DNA from: Miscanthus floridulus
Lineage: Eukaryota; Streptophyta; Magnoliopsida; Poales; Poaceae
Assembly (NCBI RefSeq): GCF_019320115.1
Contig: NC_089587.1
Coordinates: 81,756,162-81,820,161, forward strand
Reading direction: 5' to 3'
Length of the DNA: 64,000 nt
Shown here: in pieces, positions 24,575 through 38,298 of the stretch
Layout: the number at the start of each line of letters is the position of its first letter
Position numbering within the stretch: the first letter of the stretch is position 1
Notes under the pieces: generated by a model
The model's input: only the letters and a program-made list of their open reading frames with translations
What the model was told of the DNA's origin: nothing
Database searches by the model: none
Program-made: the position numbers and the translations under genes

Positions 24575-25050
24575 GCCCCGTTTGGTTAGTGCTGTCCCTC
24601 TTAAAATTTCTATTACATCGAAGGTACAATCGATGTATGGAGTATTAAATATAGATTAATTATAAAACTAATTACACAATTTATAACTAATTTGTGAGAC
24701 GAATCTTTTAAACCTAATTAGTCTATGATTTGACAACGCGATGCCACAGTAAATATGTGCTAATAACAGATTAATTAGGCTTTAAAAATCATCTCGTAAA
24801 TTAACCTCCGTCTATGTAATTGATTTTGTAATTAATCAACGCGATGCAAGTTTTTTTACTCTCTCTCCATCACATCAAATCTTTGGACACATATATAGAG
24901 TATTAAAAAAATAACTAATTACATAATTTAATTATAAATTACGAGACGAATCTTTTGAGTCTCATTAAACCATAATTAAACAATAATTATCAAATATAAA
25001 CAAAAATGCTACACTACCGAATACTAATTTCTAAACTCAATCTATAACGT
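24575..25050. mobile_element. Tourist-like MITE relic, right end missing
   Basis: The block begins ggccccgtttggttagtg after TTA and contains the family-typical gagacgaatcttttaaacc and ctaattagtctatgatttg. No matching right inverted repeat is found before the element at 25052. Two related segments are present (24630-24800 and 24890-25030), so it may be a composite. Confidence 0.5.
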
Positions 25051-25051
25051 G

Positions 25052-25166
25052 CCTGTTCGCTGGTTGGTTTCTGGGCTGATTTGAGCTGGCTGGTGCTGGT
25101 TTATTGGGAGAGAAAAACACTATTGGCTCGCTGATTTAGGCTGGCTGAAACCAACCAATGAACAGG
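25052..25166. mobile_element. short inverted-repeat element with GTG duplication, CCTGTTCG family
   Basis: This 115-bp element runs from cctgttcgctggttggtttc to gaaaccaaccaatgaacagg and has GTG on both sides (25049-25051 and 25167-25169). This is the best-delimited member of the family. It sits about 740 bp upstream of the Dof ATG. Confidence 0.7.
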
Positions 25167-25904
25167 GTGAACATCCCCTCCCGACCAAGACCAATGTTTT
25201 GTAGTAGGAGTAGCCCCCACTAGCCTGACGTGGCGCGCCCCAGAACCACCCGACCCAGCCGCTGGTGGCCGACACGCCGCATAGCCCCGCTGCCGCCGCC
25301 CCCGACACGCGGGCCACGAGCCGGATCGGCCTATGTCGCGCCGACACGTCGTCACTCGTCACGCGGCACAGCCGGGGGCGGGCGTCCGGCCGCTGTCGCC
25401 GGGCGACCGCGCTAGAGTCCGCGCGCCCGTACGGCACGGCGGCCGGCCGAGGGTCCCGTCGCCATCGCCATCGCCCGGCCGGGGGTCCCGTCAAACCGAT
25501 GGGCCGCCTGCTGCTGTACGGGGCTGGCTGGGTTGGCCACTAGCGCTGACGCGGCGGGCCCACGGGAGGTCGCGTCGATTCGCAGCAGGCAGCAGCGCGC
25601 CGCCCCCCTCACGTCACGCGGCGTGGGCTTCCGCCCCTCCCTGCCTGCTACGTGGGACCCACCCGCGTCCTGGCAAGTGGCAACGGATGGATGGCGTGAG
25701 CACGTCGCCATCCTCCGTAACGGCGACCGCGACCATAAGAGAGAAGGCAAAGCCACCCCCGGCGGCAACCACCCCCCTGCCTTCAACTCCCCTCTCGTAT
25801 CTCGCAGTTCGTCGCCCGCTGCGCTCCCTCCGCTCCCCCTCGCCTTCTCTCTATACGCCCCGGGCCCGCGCGCATCGCAGCCAGGCACGACGGCGCCGTC
25901 GCGC

Positions 25905-26675
25905 ATGCAGGAAGCGTCGGCCGAGCCCGGCCGCCGGCCGGCGCAGCAGCACCACCAGTTCGCCGGCGTCGACCTCCGCCGGCCCAAGGGGTACGCGCCG
26001 GCGCCGGTGCAGGAGGCGCGGGCGGTCAAGGTGGCCGAGGGCGTCGAGGGAGGGGACCCGTGCCCGCGGTGCGCGTCGCGGGACACCAAGTTCTGCTACT
26101 ACAACAACTACAACACCTCCCAGCCGCGCCACTTCTGCAAGGGCTGCCGCCGCTACTGGACCAAGGGTGGCACGCTGCGCAACGTCCCCGTCGGAGGAGG
26201 CACCCGCAAGAAGCCCTCCTCGTCGACGTCGTCCTACGCGGCCGCAGCAGACCCCAACAACAAGCCGCCCAAGAAGAAGCCCGCCAGCAAGAAGCGACGC
26301 GTCGTGGCGCCGGCCCCGGAACCCGCCGCCGCCGCAGACGCCAGTGCTGCCACCAACCCCGTCGCCGCCGCTGACTCCGCCAAGACGACCACCACCACCG
26401 ACGGCGCGAGCGAGATCACCACGGAGACTGCTGCGGCGGCGGCCCCCGCTGTGGAGGAGGACTCCGACTCCCTGACGCACCTGCTGCTGCAGCCCGGGGC
26501 GGAGGAGGCCGTCGCGCTCGGGCTCGGGCTCTCCGACTTCCCCTCCGCAGCCGGGAAGGCGGTGCTGGAGGACGACTCGTTCGTGTGGCCCGCGGCGTTC
26601 GACCTCGGTACGTGCTGGCCCAGCGCCGGGTTCGCCGACACCGACCCCGCCAGCCTCTTCCTCAACCTCCCGTGA
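25905..26675 (+). CDS. Dof zinc-finger transcription factor
   Basis: A 256-aa protein is encoded without introns. The Dof domain spans roughly residues 51-103. It contains C53, C56, C78 and C81 in the diagnostic CX2CX21CX2C spacing, with [28 protein letters not shown] and [13 protein letters not shown] around it. This is the plant-specific single zinc finger that binds AAAG cores. A basic stretch [10 protein letters not shown] just downstream is a likely nuclear signal. The C-terminal half is Ala/Thr-rich and acidic ([15 protein letters not shown]) and ends SLFLNLP, plausibly an activation region. ATG 25905 is the first ATG in frame ahead of the Dof domain; the frame stays open upstream but without an ATG. 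I cannot say which Dof subgroup it belongs to. Confidence 0.92.
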   Translation: MQEASAEPGRRPAQQHHQFAGVDLRRPKGYAPAPVQEARAVKVAEGVEGGDPCPRCASRDTKFCYYNNYNTSQPRHFCKGCRRYWTKGGTLRNVPVGGGTRKKPSSSTSSYAAAADPNNKPPKKKPASKKRRVVAPAPEPAAAADASAATNPVAAADSAKTTTTTDGASEITTETAAAAAPAVEEDSDSLTHLLLQPGAEEAVALGLGLSDFPSAAGKAVLEDDSFVWPAAFDLGTCWPSAGFADTDPASLFLNLP

Positions 26676-26940
26676 CAGTGACACGGTCGCGGCGCCGAGG
26701 CGTCCTCCTGCTCTGCTCAGCTCAGGTGTGGGTTTTGCGGCCGACCTGCCTGACTGGAACCTGATCCGTGCAAGGAAATGGAGTGCTTCTCTTCTCTTCA
26801 TCCTCCTGTTGCAGTTTTAAATTAATTTAGTGGTGGTACATGACGAGTTGACGGCATGGTTCTTCTTGCTTTTGTTGGGGTATAAGGATATGGTATGATG
26901 ATGATAGTAAATTTCTACTATGTGTGACGTGAGAGATCGT

Positions 26941-26961
26941 GACGACGACGACGACGACGAC
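26941..26961. repeat. (GAC)7 microsatellite in the Dof 3' flank
   Basis: Seven uninterrupted GAC triplets lie about 270 bp past the Dof stop, probably in or near the 3'UTR. Confidence 0.9.
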
Positions 26962-27370
26962 CTTGATTTTTAGCTTCTGAGAAGGTCAACTAGTGGCCTC
27001 CGTATGATTTTAGTTTTACTCATCAACTCATCAGATGGCTATGGCTAACTCATCATCAACAGCTTCATTTCTACTCTGATATGGGGTCGTTTCATCGTCT
27101 GTCTGTATGAACTAGACTGAGCTTTGTTTGTCATGATTTTTTTTGTTTGGTCAATTTTATGGCAAAACAATATAAACTCGAATTTTCTCGGCTCTCATGA
27201 GCTAGCACTCATGTGTTGTTGTTCTTGTTGGTCTCTCATCTTCATCCATGCCGTCGTTGCCATCATCAATATGCATCCGCCGGCGATAGCGAGGGTGGTG
27301 GTCATGGCCATGGATGGTGCTCATCGGCAGGCACACTACGAGTCCAGTGAGACGGCTGGTTAGGCCGACG

Positions 27371-27395
27371 AGGGGAGGGGAGGGGAGGGGAGGGG
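27371..27395. repeat. (AGGGG)5 run, potential G-quadruplex
   Basis: Five AGGGG units in a row satisfy the four-G-run rule on the plus strand. The surrounding 27300-28400 is GC-rich with no recognisable gene. Confidence 0.85.
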
Positions 27396-28814
27396 ATGTC
27401 TGCTGCAATGCAACAGCGTCTCGACGAGACGATTCTCCGGGCGATCGGTTGCAGCCGTCGGAAGGGAACAAGGACGTAGTATATTCTTATCAGCATCGAT
27501 ACCCCCGTGGACCGCGCGCGGTGCTCGACGTCGCCGTGAGGCTCGCATCGCATTCGCATCCGATCCAGCCTCCATCCAGTCCAGTGCAGGTGGATTCGTC
27601 GTGATTCCGAGCTGTGCGGTGTAGACCGTGGCGCGTCCGGCGTCCACCGGGCGACGCCGCGCGGCAGGGGCATCCGGTTCTCGCAGTCGCAGGCATCCCA
27701 TCATCATTCGCCTCCGCCGATGCCCTGGCGCCAGTGCGCCGGCGGTCCCAGGCTGGAATCATTGCGTGCGGTGCGGTGCGGTGCAGAGCAGGGATTGGGG
27801 CATTGGGCTTGGTTGGCGCCGACGCCGGCCGAGCTCGGCGGCTCAACCACTTTGATGATCTTGGAGCAGCAAGTACACGTACGCCCACACGCAGACCACA
27901 CCCAGTGGCCAAGTGGTTTGCGTCGGGGGCGCGGCCTGCTGTTTCGGTTGCACGTCGCCGTCCGCCATCCGCCTGCCAAGGAAGGGGCAACGGGCAACGG
28001 GCCGACGCCCGCCTCCCCGTGAGGCTGAGGCGTCTTGACGACGACTGACCCCGCGACCGCGACGGGGGTTGTGTGGTGCCTTGTGTTGTGGTGGGCCGCT
28101 GTCGCATCGGACGGAGGTCAGATCAGCCATCAGCCATCAGAGCGGCGGGGAGGGGAGCGCACCCGGCCGCGTCGCGTCGCGTCGGCGGTCGGCATGGGTC
28201 GTGTGGCCTCGTGCGTGGGTTGGGTGGGGGCACGTCGCGCGTGCGTGCTGTCGGCAGGCAGCATCAGCGGCTGCTGTCAGGCACTCTACTCCGTTTGCCG
28301 GCGGAGTGGTTCGCCGGACGTTCGCGACGCGGAGGCCACGTTTACGCCGCGGATTACTGCGCGTTCGGCTTTGTGTAATATAAGGAGTTTATAAACCTGT
28401 TATTACTACCACTCAACTACGGGATTCTTATTTGTTAAGCACTTAAGCTACTCTCTCTAGCATCGCGTGCCTCCAAACAAGACCCCGTCGTCGGCGTCGT
28501 CACGGTCACCTACTGCTGCTCTACAAGGCCGTTGCGCCAAGCGCGGTTGGTTGGCGACGGCGAGGCATGGTCAGTCGCTGCGGGCGGCAGTTAGTTACGC
28601 ATTGCATGGCCATGGCCATGGCCCTGGTCGGTTGCTATTGCTAAATGCTAATCCCTCCCCGTCTGTCATGTCCGTACCGGTAGTCGGTAGACAGATACGG
28701 CGGTTCGGCAGGGCGGCCAGGGCCACGACCATGTACTCTGTACGCGCGTGTTCTGCTCTGCAAGAATGGGACGTGGAGTGGTTCGGAAATAAGCCCAACT
28801 TCAAAAAAAAAAAA
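27396..28814. other. GC-rich intergenic DNA; no gene recognised
   Basis: Numerous overlapping Arg/Ala-rich frames on both strands lack domains or splice structure. Short (gtgcg)n repeats occur near 27768. I call nothing. Confidence 0.45.
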
Positions 28815-29022
28815 AAGTTGCTACAGTACCTGTCACATCGAATGTTTACGGTTCGTGCATAGAGCATTAAATGTAGACGAAAAGAAAAACTAATTACACA
28901 GTTTGGTGGAAAATTGCGAGACGAACGTTTTGAGCCTAATTAGTCCATGTTTGAACACTATTTGCCAAATAAAAACGAACATGCTACAGTACCCCAAATC
29001 GAAATTCCTGAAACTGAACAAG
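28815..29022. mobile_element. Tourist-like MITE fragment, same family as 5698
   Basis: Reading the reverse strand gives aattttccaccaaactgtg and aatgttcaaacatggac-type sequence matching the interior of the element at 5698-5939. The ends are degraded and a poly(A) stretch lies at the left. Confidence 0.5.
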
Positions 29023-29340
29023 GTCTAAGTAGTAGAGGTTGACCGTTGATGGATACCAAGGTCGGGGCATAAAGCTTAATATAATAACGCCACTCATTGG
29101 GCATGAACACAACAGACGACAGCACACGACGAAGCGTAGTATATAGCCTTGTGGCGTTGCCGAACTGAAACTGGTGGCTGCTGGGGGTGTGGCGGTGTGC
29201 GTCTTTCTATTCTTTCTTGCACAGCCAGGGAAGCAACCAAACATAGGAATGTGGAACAAATCAAAGCAGTGGTCAGAATACAAATGGTGGTATCCTTGCT
29301 AGTAGTACACTCACCGGTAACTAAATTGACACCATACAAA

Positions 29341-30330
29341 GAAGAAGAAAAGAGACAGCAACAGCTATCATCCTCATCCAGGGAAGGCCATCTAACCACG
29401 TAGGAGTACCTGCAAATGAGGCAAGTTGCCATGACAAGAACACAGATAACTGCAGAGCACAAGACCAGCATCGCGAAGAAAAAAAAACATCAGCATCGCG
29501 GCCAGTATAAGCAGATTTGATTGGAGTCAGACAAATAAAACCACAGGCTGCAGTGTACATACAATGGGGCCTCATGCGTGCCTGCAAATGAGACCGAGCT
29601 AGCTGGTTTCCACACACCAAGCACTGTTCAGAAGACAGCCATGAGAGTAGATGACAATACTTTCAGTCAGCACAGGATACAGATGAAGCAGATTGGGGCT
29701 GTTTGGTTCCTGCGTTCGATTTCAAATCCTTGGAGCTGTGATCCAAACAACCCTTCATATATTTATATTCATTAAAAAAACTTGGTAAACTCAGTTTTTT
29801 TTAGATTAGAAGAAAAATGGCAGCAGCTCTACCTTGCATTATAGTAGAGAGAGAGAAAAAACATCACATTGATTGTCCACCATGCATTTTGAAGACAATT
29901 CATTTGCATAGTAGTATGCCTGGTCTGACAGATGCTTCAACAGCATGTATCTTCATGTGCTATTATACCTGAACGAATGATGCCATAGATGACCTAGTGA
30001 AAGGTGCATGCTCGTACAAAAATAAGTTGAGAATCTCACTATGGAAGCAAGGAGATATTGCTATGCCCAGATCACAGCTCAGCAGGGACTAGAACAAAAT
30101 TGTCAGTTAGATGTATCACCCTCATCACGGGATGCAGATACTCTGAAATGTTCCGAGCTCCCAATTAGGTAATCACTGAAACCTTACATGCAGCAAACAA
30201 AGGCATAGACGCCGTCACTTCTATGGGGTTGCAATGTAGAACAAAAGATCCTACCAAGTTTCCTGTTTCTTGCTTACAGTTGGGCAGCCAACCTGATTAC
30301 AAGCAACGCAGGTGATCAAAGAGGCAGTAC
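29341..30330 (-). other. non-coding block homologous to the CPSF6-like 3' region
   Basis: Three segments are collinear with the region downstream of the CPSF6-like gene at 46543: agctatcatc...atccagggaag at about 29363-29387 (compare 45080), tggaagcaaggagat...cagcaggga at about 30041-30090 (compare 45751), and gggcagccaacctgattac at about 30284-30302 (compare 45955). Spacing is similar (about 680 and 230 bp against 670 and 200). The first segment also matches 53278-53300 beside the second CPSF6-like gene. On the minus strand this segment starts after tcatttgcag, like a terminal exon. No CPSF6 coding sequence adjoins it. Confidence 0.5.
29696..29753. repeat. 58-bp inverted repeat, possible MITE deletion derivative
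   Basis: gggctgtttggttcctg and the right end gatccaaacaaccc are inverted, with almost nothing between. They look like the two Tourist termini brought together. Confidence 0.4.
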
Positions 30331-30935
30331 AAAAGTCACATTCGTGGTATTAAACTAGAGGCCGCTGCTTGTTTTCCTCAGAATCAGTTTGGTCTTCTTA
30401 CATTGATAGTACATGGCTATGCATTTTTTTTTTGACAAAATGCTCCAATCAGCTCACAAATGGTTCACAAGCTTGTAAAATACCTTCATAAACCTGAGGA
30501 ATGTGTTAACCTCAGGACTAAAGTAACAGAATTACTACAGATAGCCCATAGTCACACAAGCCTGGCCCTTGACCTTCAATATTTCAAGCACGACTGCAAG
30601 AATCATATTGTATGCTATTCCTCCCAATCAGATCAGGAGCATCTACATAGGCCTGTAGATACTATCTAATTTCTGACACGAGGGCACCAAGTGATCATAC
30701 AAAGGTTGAGTACAATGTTGTCTACAAGAATAAACAATCACTTATAAAGAATATGACAGCAGTTCTACTTTCGGTAATGCCACCAGATAGCAGGTGGGAG
30801 GACACAAGCCACAAGGTTTGACCACATTGCCACATTGGTAAAATGCTACTCTAGCAGGAACACAGGGACTCAGATCTACTTATTGCTGATAACAAATCGA
30901 ATTGCCTACTGATATATGCTGGTAGCTCATTTGAG

Positions 30936-33179
<2,244 letters not shown>

Positions 33180-33318
33180 CTGCAGATCAGTTGGAATATG
33201 TAAATATTTGCTGCTTTGTACAACGGAAGTCCAAATTTTCATATCTCAAATGTGGAAAAAGAAACATATCATTGAAAGTCAAAGAAATTGTTTTTATGTG
33301 CTGAAACCAGGCAAGTAT

Positions 33319-33323
33319 AGGCG
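33319..33323. other. target-site duplication AGGCG, left
   Basis: AGGCG immediately precedes the left LTR. The identical pentamer follows the right LTR at 38588-38592, proving a single integration event of 33324-38587. Confidence 0.95.
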
Positions 33324-33739
33324 TGTCATGTGGGGCCTAGCGTACAGCAGGCGCCGCCGGGCTCGGGACATCCGTCGCGCCGCGGAGCACGCCGAGCGCA
33401 TGCAGGAGCAGCCCGAGAGCATGCAGGATCTGGCCACCGAAAGTGGCTAAGTTTAGGAAGTGATAAGATTAGTTTCCCTTTTGCTAAGTTTCCTTGTTAC
33501 CTCCTTAATCCTAGGAGTGATTGGTTAGCCGGTGGGCTACTTATTCTTGTAACCGGGACTATGAGGAATTAAGCAAGATTGATCCCATCTAATCTTTATC
33601 TTTCTCAAGCCGCCGGCCAGGGGGTATAACCCGACCAGCGAAGAACGGCGAGGGGGCATAACCCCGCCAGCTACCACGGACCGTGACTACGAGCTTCATA
33701 GTCGAGGTCCGGCGTCCTTGGGCACGAACGCCCTTGACA
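33324..33739 (+). repeat. 5' LTR (416 bp)
   Basis: Begins TGTCATGTGGGG and ends CCCTTGACA. It is identical to the 3' LTR except at two positions. Its first 127 bp are open in the polyprotein frame. Confidence 0.95.
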
Positions 33740-33742
33740 ACC

Positions 33743-33756
33743 TGGTATCTAGAGTC
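33743..33756 (+). promoter_or_regulatory. primer-binding site, tRNA-iMet type
   Basis: TGGTATCTAGAGTC starts four bases after the LTR. It resembles the usual TGGTATCAGAGC complement of initiator tRNA-Met with one extra base. Confidence 0.65.
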
Positions 33757-33882
33757 CGCCGATCCTCTTCTTCCCATTCCCAGTCCACCGATCAACCCAC
33801 CACCTCCACAGCCGCCACCAATCACCCTAGCCCACCCCCCTCTCCTCCATCTTCCACTTCCGCCGCCCCCAACTCGCCATTC

Positions 33883-36800
33883 ATGGCCGAGCCAACCATT
33901 GCCGATCTGTGCGAGATGATGAAGTCGTTCCAGAGGGAGATTTCCTCCATGAAGGCCGACATGGCCGTGATGAAGGAGAAGTCGGCTTCGTCATCGGAGA
34001 ACGGCATCGGCGGCCGCGCCGATGGGCCGCGCGATCTTGATCGACCCCCCAAGTTCCAGAAGTTGGACTTTCCCCGTTACGACGGCAAGTCTGACCCGAT
34101 GCTTTTCATCAACAAGTGCGAATCCTATTTTCGCCAACAGCGCACCATGGCGGAGGAGCGCGTGTGGATGGCGTCCTACAACCTGGAGGACATTGCACAA
34201 CTCTGGTTCATTCAGCTTCAGGAGGACGAGGGCACGCCGCCGTGGGGACGTTTCAAGGATCTCCTCAATCTGCGGTTCGGGCCCCCCTTGCGAGCCGCTC
34301 CCCTCTTCGAATTGGCGGAGTGCCGACGCTCGGGCACCGTGGAGGAATACTCCAACCGGTTCCAGGCACTTCTACCCCGAGCCGGACGCCTGGAGGAGGA
34401 CCAGCGCGTACAACTCTTCATGGGAGGACTCCTTCCACCGCTGAGCCACGCCGTTCGGCTTCATCATCCGGCGACATTGGCGGCGGCCATGAGCCTGGCT
34501 CGCCAAGTGGAGATGATGGAGATTGACCGGCTGCAGCAGGCGCCGGCCCAACCTGCACCTCGTGCGCCGCAGCCAGCCCCGGCTCCACGGCCGGCACTCG
34601 CCGCGGCCCCGGCGCCGCTCGCGCTACCGGCACCGGTGCCCCGACCCGCGCTGCTTGCGCCCCTGGTCCGCGGAGGGGCCAACCCGATCAAGCGCCTGTC
34701 CGCCGAGGAGCAAGCGGACAGACGGCGGCTCGGCCTCTGCTACAATTGCAACGAACCATACTCCCGCGGCCACAACCGAGTCTGCCGCCGCCTCTTCTTC
34801 ATCGACGGCGTGGAGATCGACGCCGAACCCGCTGGGGACGCGGCGACGGACATGGCAGCACCTGTCTTCTCCCTGCATGCCGTGGCTGGTGTGCCCAGTT
34901 GGGACACAATGCAGGTGCAGGCGTCCCTGAGCGCCACAGCTGTGGTCGCGCTCCTTGACACGGGGTCAACACATAACTTCATCGGCGAGCGTGCCGCCCA
35001 CAGATCCGGGCTGCCCATCCAGCCTCGTCCACGGCTCACCGCTACGGTGGCCAACGGTGAAAAGATCGCCTGCCCGGGGGTCATCTGCAACGCTCCGGTC
35101 TCCGTCGACGGCACGACGTTCCACGTCGACCTCTTCGTCATGCCGCTGGCGGGCTTCGACCTCGTCCTCGGAACCCAGTGGCTCGGCACGCTGGGGCCCA
35201 TCATCTAGGACATTGCAGCGCGCACCATGCAGTTCCAGCGCGATGGCCGGACCATCTGCTGGACAGGGACCAGCGACCAAGCCAGCCCGGGCCTGTGCGC
35301 GACCACGGTGCCTTCAGCGCCGGTCCTTTCCCTTCAGCCGGCCAGAGAGCCGTTCCTCGAGGCTCTGCTCAGTACATTGGAGGACGTCTTCGCCGAGCCA
35401 CGTGGGCTGCCACCTCAGCGCACCCGCGACCATCGTATTGTCCTCAAGCCCGGCGCTCTACCAGTGGCCGTCTGACCGTACCGGTACCCGGCGGCACACA
35501 AGGATGAACTTGAACATCAGTGCGCAACCATGATGGAGCAGGGCATCGTCCGTCGCAGCGACTCGGCGTTCTCCTCGCCGGTCCTCCTCGTCAAGAAGCC
35601 GGACGGGTCCTGGCGTTTCTGCGTCGACTACAGGGCGCTGAACGCGCTCACCGTCAAGGACGCCTTTCCCATCCCGGTGGTGGACGAACTCCTCGACGAG
35701 CTGCACGGCGCGAAGTTCTTCACCAAGTTGGACCTGCGCTCGGGCTACCATCAGGTCCGGATGCGGCCGGAGGACGTCCACAAGACGGCATTCCGTACAC
35801 ACGACGGGCTGTACGAGTTCCTGGTCATGCCGTTTGGGCTGTGCAACGCCCCGGCCACGTTCCAGGCATTGATGAACGATGTGCTTCGCCCGTTTCTCCG
35901 CCGGTTTGTACTTGTGTTCTTTGACGACATTTTGATCTACAGCCGGAGTTGGGCTGATCATCTTCGCCACATCCGCGCCGTCCTGGAGGAGCTTCGTCGG
36001 CACCAGCTCTTCCTCAAGCGCACCAAGTGTGCGTTCGCCGCGGCATCGGTCGCCTACCTCGGCCACGTCATCTCGGCGGCCGGCGTCGCCATGGATCCCG
36101 CCAAGGTCCAGGCCATCAGGGAGTGGCCCACGCCTCGCTCGGCCCGGGCAGTGCGAGGTTTCCTCGGCCTGGCCGGGTACTATCGGAAGTTCGTCCACAA
36201 CTACGGCACAGTGGCTGCCCCGCTGACCGCGCTGCTAAAGAAGGACGGCTTCTCCTGGACTGAGGCTGCCGCAGCGGCCTTCTCAGCACTCAAGGCAGCG
36301 GTCACCTCGGCCCCTGTCCTCGCCATGCCGGACTTCTCCAAGCTCTTCGTGGTGGAGTGCGATGCCTCCTCCCATGGCTTCGGCGCGGTGTTGGTCCAAG
36401 AGGGCCACTCCATCGCGTTCTTCAGCCGGGCTGTCGCTCCTCGGCACCGAACCTTGGCGGCGTACGAGCGGGAGCTTATCGGCCTCGTCCACGCGGTCCG
36501 ACACTGGAGGCCGTACCTTTGGGGCCGCCGGTTCGTCGTCAAAACGGACCATTACAGCCTCAAGTACCTGCTGGACCAGCGACTGGCGACCATCCCGCAG
36601 CATCACTGGGTGGGAAAGCTCTTGGGCTTCGATTTCACCGTCGAGTACAAGCCCGGGGCGTCTAATGTGGTGGCGGACGCGCTGTCCCGCCGCGACACCC
36701 CGGAAGACGGGTCCGTTATGGTCCTCTCGGCGCCTCGCTTCGACGTCCTCGACCGCCTCCGCCAAGCACAAATCGCCGACCCCGCACTCGTCGCCGTCCG

Positions 36801-38298
36801 GGAGGCGGTCCAGGCTGGTACCCGACGGGCGCCATGGGCGGTCATCGACGACCTGATCCACTACGCCGGCCGCCTCTACGTGCCACCAGCCTCGGCGTTG
36901 CTCCAGGAGCTGCTGGCGGCCATCCACGAGGAGGGGCACGAGGGTGTCCAGCGCACCATACACCGGCTTCGACGTGATTTTCATTTTCCTCATATGAAGC
37001 AGGTCGTCCAGGACTATGTGCGGGCGTGTGAGACGTGCCAGCGCCATAAGTCGGAACACCTCCATCCAGCGGGCCTCCTACTTCCTCTACCGGTTCCCCA
37101 GGGCATCTGGACGGATGTGGCGCTCGACTTCATCGAAGCCCTGCCTCGTGTTCACGGCAAGTCCGTCATCTTGACGGTGGTGGACAGATTCAGCAAGTAC
37201 TGCCATTTCATTCCGCTCGCACATCCGTACTCGGCGGAGTCCGTGGCCCAGGCTTTCTTTGCCGAGATCGTTCGCCTGCACGGCGTTCCGTAGTCCATGG
37301 TGTCCGACCGCGACGCCGTGTTCACCTCCAAGTTTTGGCGTGAGCTCATGCGGCTGATGGGCACCAAGCTCCACATGACGTCGGCTTTCCACCCGCAGTC
37401 TGATGGGCAGTCTGAGTCTGCCAACCGCGTCATCATCATGTACCTGCGGTGCCTCACCGGTGATCGTCCCCGCCAGAGGCTCCAGTGGCTTCCATGGGCG
37501 GAGTATGTCTTCAACACCGCCTACCAGACCTCCCTCCACGACACACCGTTCCGGATTGTCTACGGCCGAGACCCTCCCTCCATCCGCTCCTATGAGCCGG
37601 GGGAAACAGGCGTGGCAGCTGTTGCCCGCACGATGGAGGAACGGGAGGAGTTCCTGGCCGACGTTCAGCATCGCCTGGAGCAGGCACAGGCGGTCCAGAA
37701 GAAGCACTACGACAAGGCGCACCGCGCCATCACCTATCAGGTGGGCGACTGGGTGCTGCTCCGCCTCCGCCACCGTTCGCCGGCGTCGCTGGCCAGGGAG
37801 TCCGCCGGCAAGCTGAAGCCCAGGGACTATGGACCCTACCGAGTGGCGGAGCTCATCAACACCGTCGCTGTCCGCCTGGAGCTGCCCGCCTGTGCCCGCA
37901 TCCACGACGTCTTCCACGTCGGAGTCCTCAAGAAGTTCCACGGAGTTCCACCCGAGGCACCGCCAGCCCTGCCGGCCCTTCACCATGGCGCGGTCACCCC
38001 GGAGCCCGAACGCGCCGTCAAGACAAGGGTCGCTCGGGGTGTGCGCCAGGTTCTCATCCAGTGGAAGGACCAGTCCCCTGCCTCAGCCACATGGGAAGAC
38101 GTCGACTCTTTCGCGGCCAGGTTTCCGGCGTTCCAGCTCGAGGACGAGCTACCTCTTGAGGCGGGGAGAGATGTCATGTGGGGCCTAGCGTACAGCAGGC
38201 GCCGCCGGGCTCGGGACATCCGTCGCGCCGCGGAGCACGCCGAGCGCATGCAGGAGCAGCCCGAGAGCATGCAGGATCTGGCCACCGAAAGTGGCTAA
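33883..38298 (+). pseudogene. gypsy Gag-Pol polyprotein with three in-frame stops
   Basis: One reading frame runs from ATG 33883 to the stop at 38296-38298, interrupted only by TAG 35206-35208, TGA 35473-35475 and TAG 37291-37293. In order: gag (about 34050-34530); a zinc-knuckle-like CYNC...H...C near 34738; aspartic protease LLDTGSTHNFIG (34951-34986); reverse transcriptase with FFDDILIYS (about 35917-35943); RNase H VECDASSHGFGAVL (about 36352); integrase zinc finger H-H-C-C (about 36934-37045); integrase core with ALDFIEAL, VSDRDAVF and FHPQSDGQSE; and a chromodomain-like QVLIQWKDQSPASATWED (about 38047). The last 42 codons lie inside the 3' LTR. Stops one and two separate protease from RT, and stop three splits integrase. 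All three can be explained by single transitions. Without readthrough or trans help the copy cannot make full Pol. Confidence 0.9.
38158..38171 (+). promoter_or_regulatory. polypurine tract
   Basis: gaggcggggagaga directly abuts the 3' LTR, as expected for the plus-strand primer of an LTR retrotransposon. It also lies within the polyprotein frame. Confidence 0.8.

Noticed and set aside
25533..25904. N-terminal extension of the Dof protein by 124 residues
   Set aside because: The upstream open stretch has no ATG in frame and is leader-like. The first in-frame ATG is 25905.
25412..26801. Long minus-strand frames (225 and 316 residues) across the Dof gene
   Set aside because: High-GC shadows of the Dof coding strand. 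The Dof zinc finger settles the correct strand and frame.
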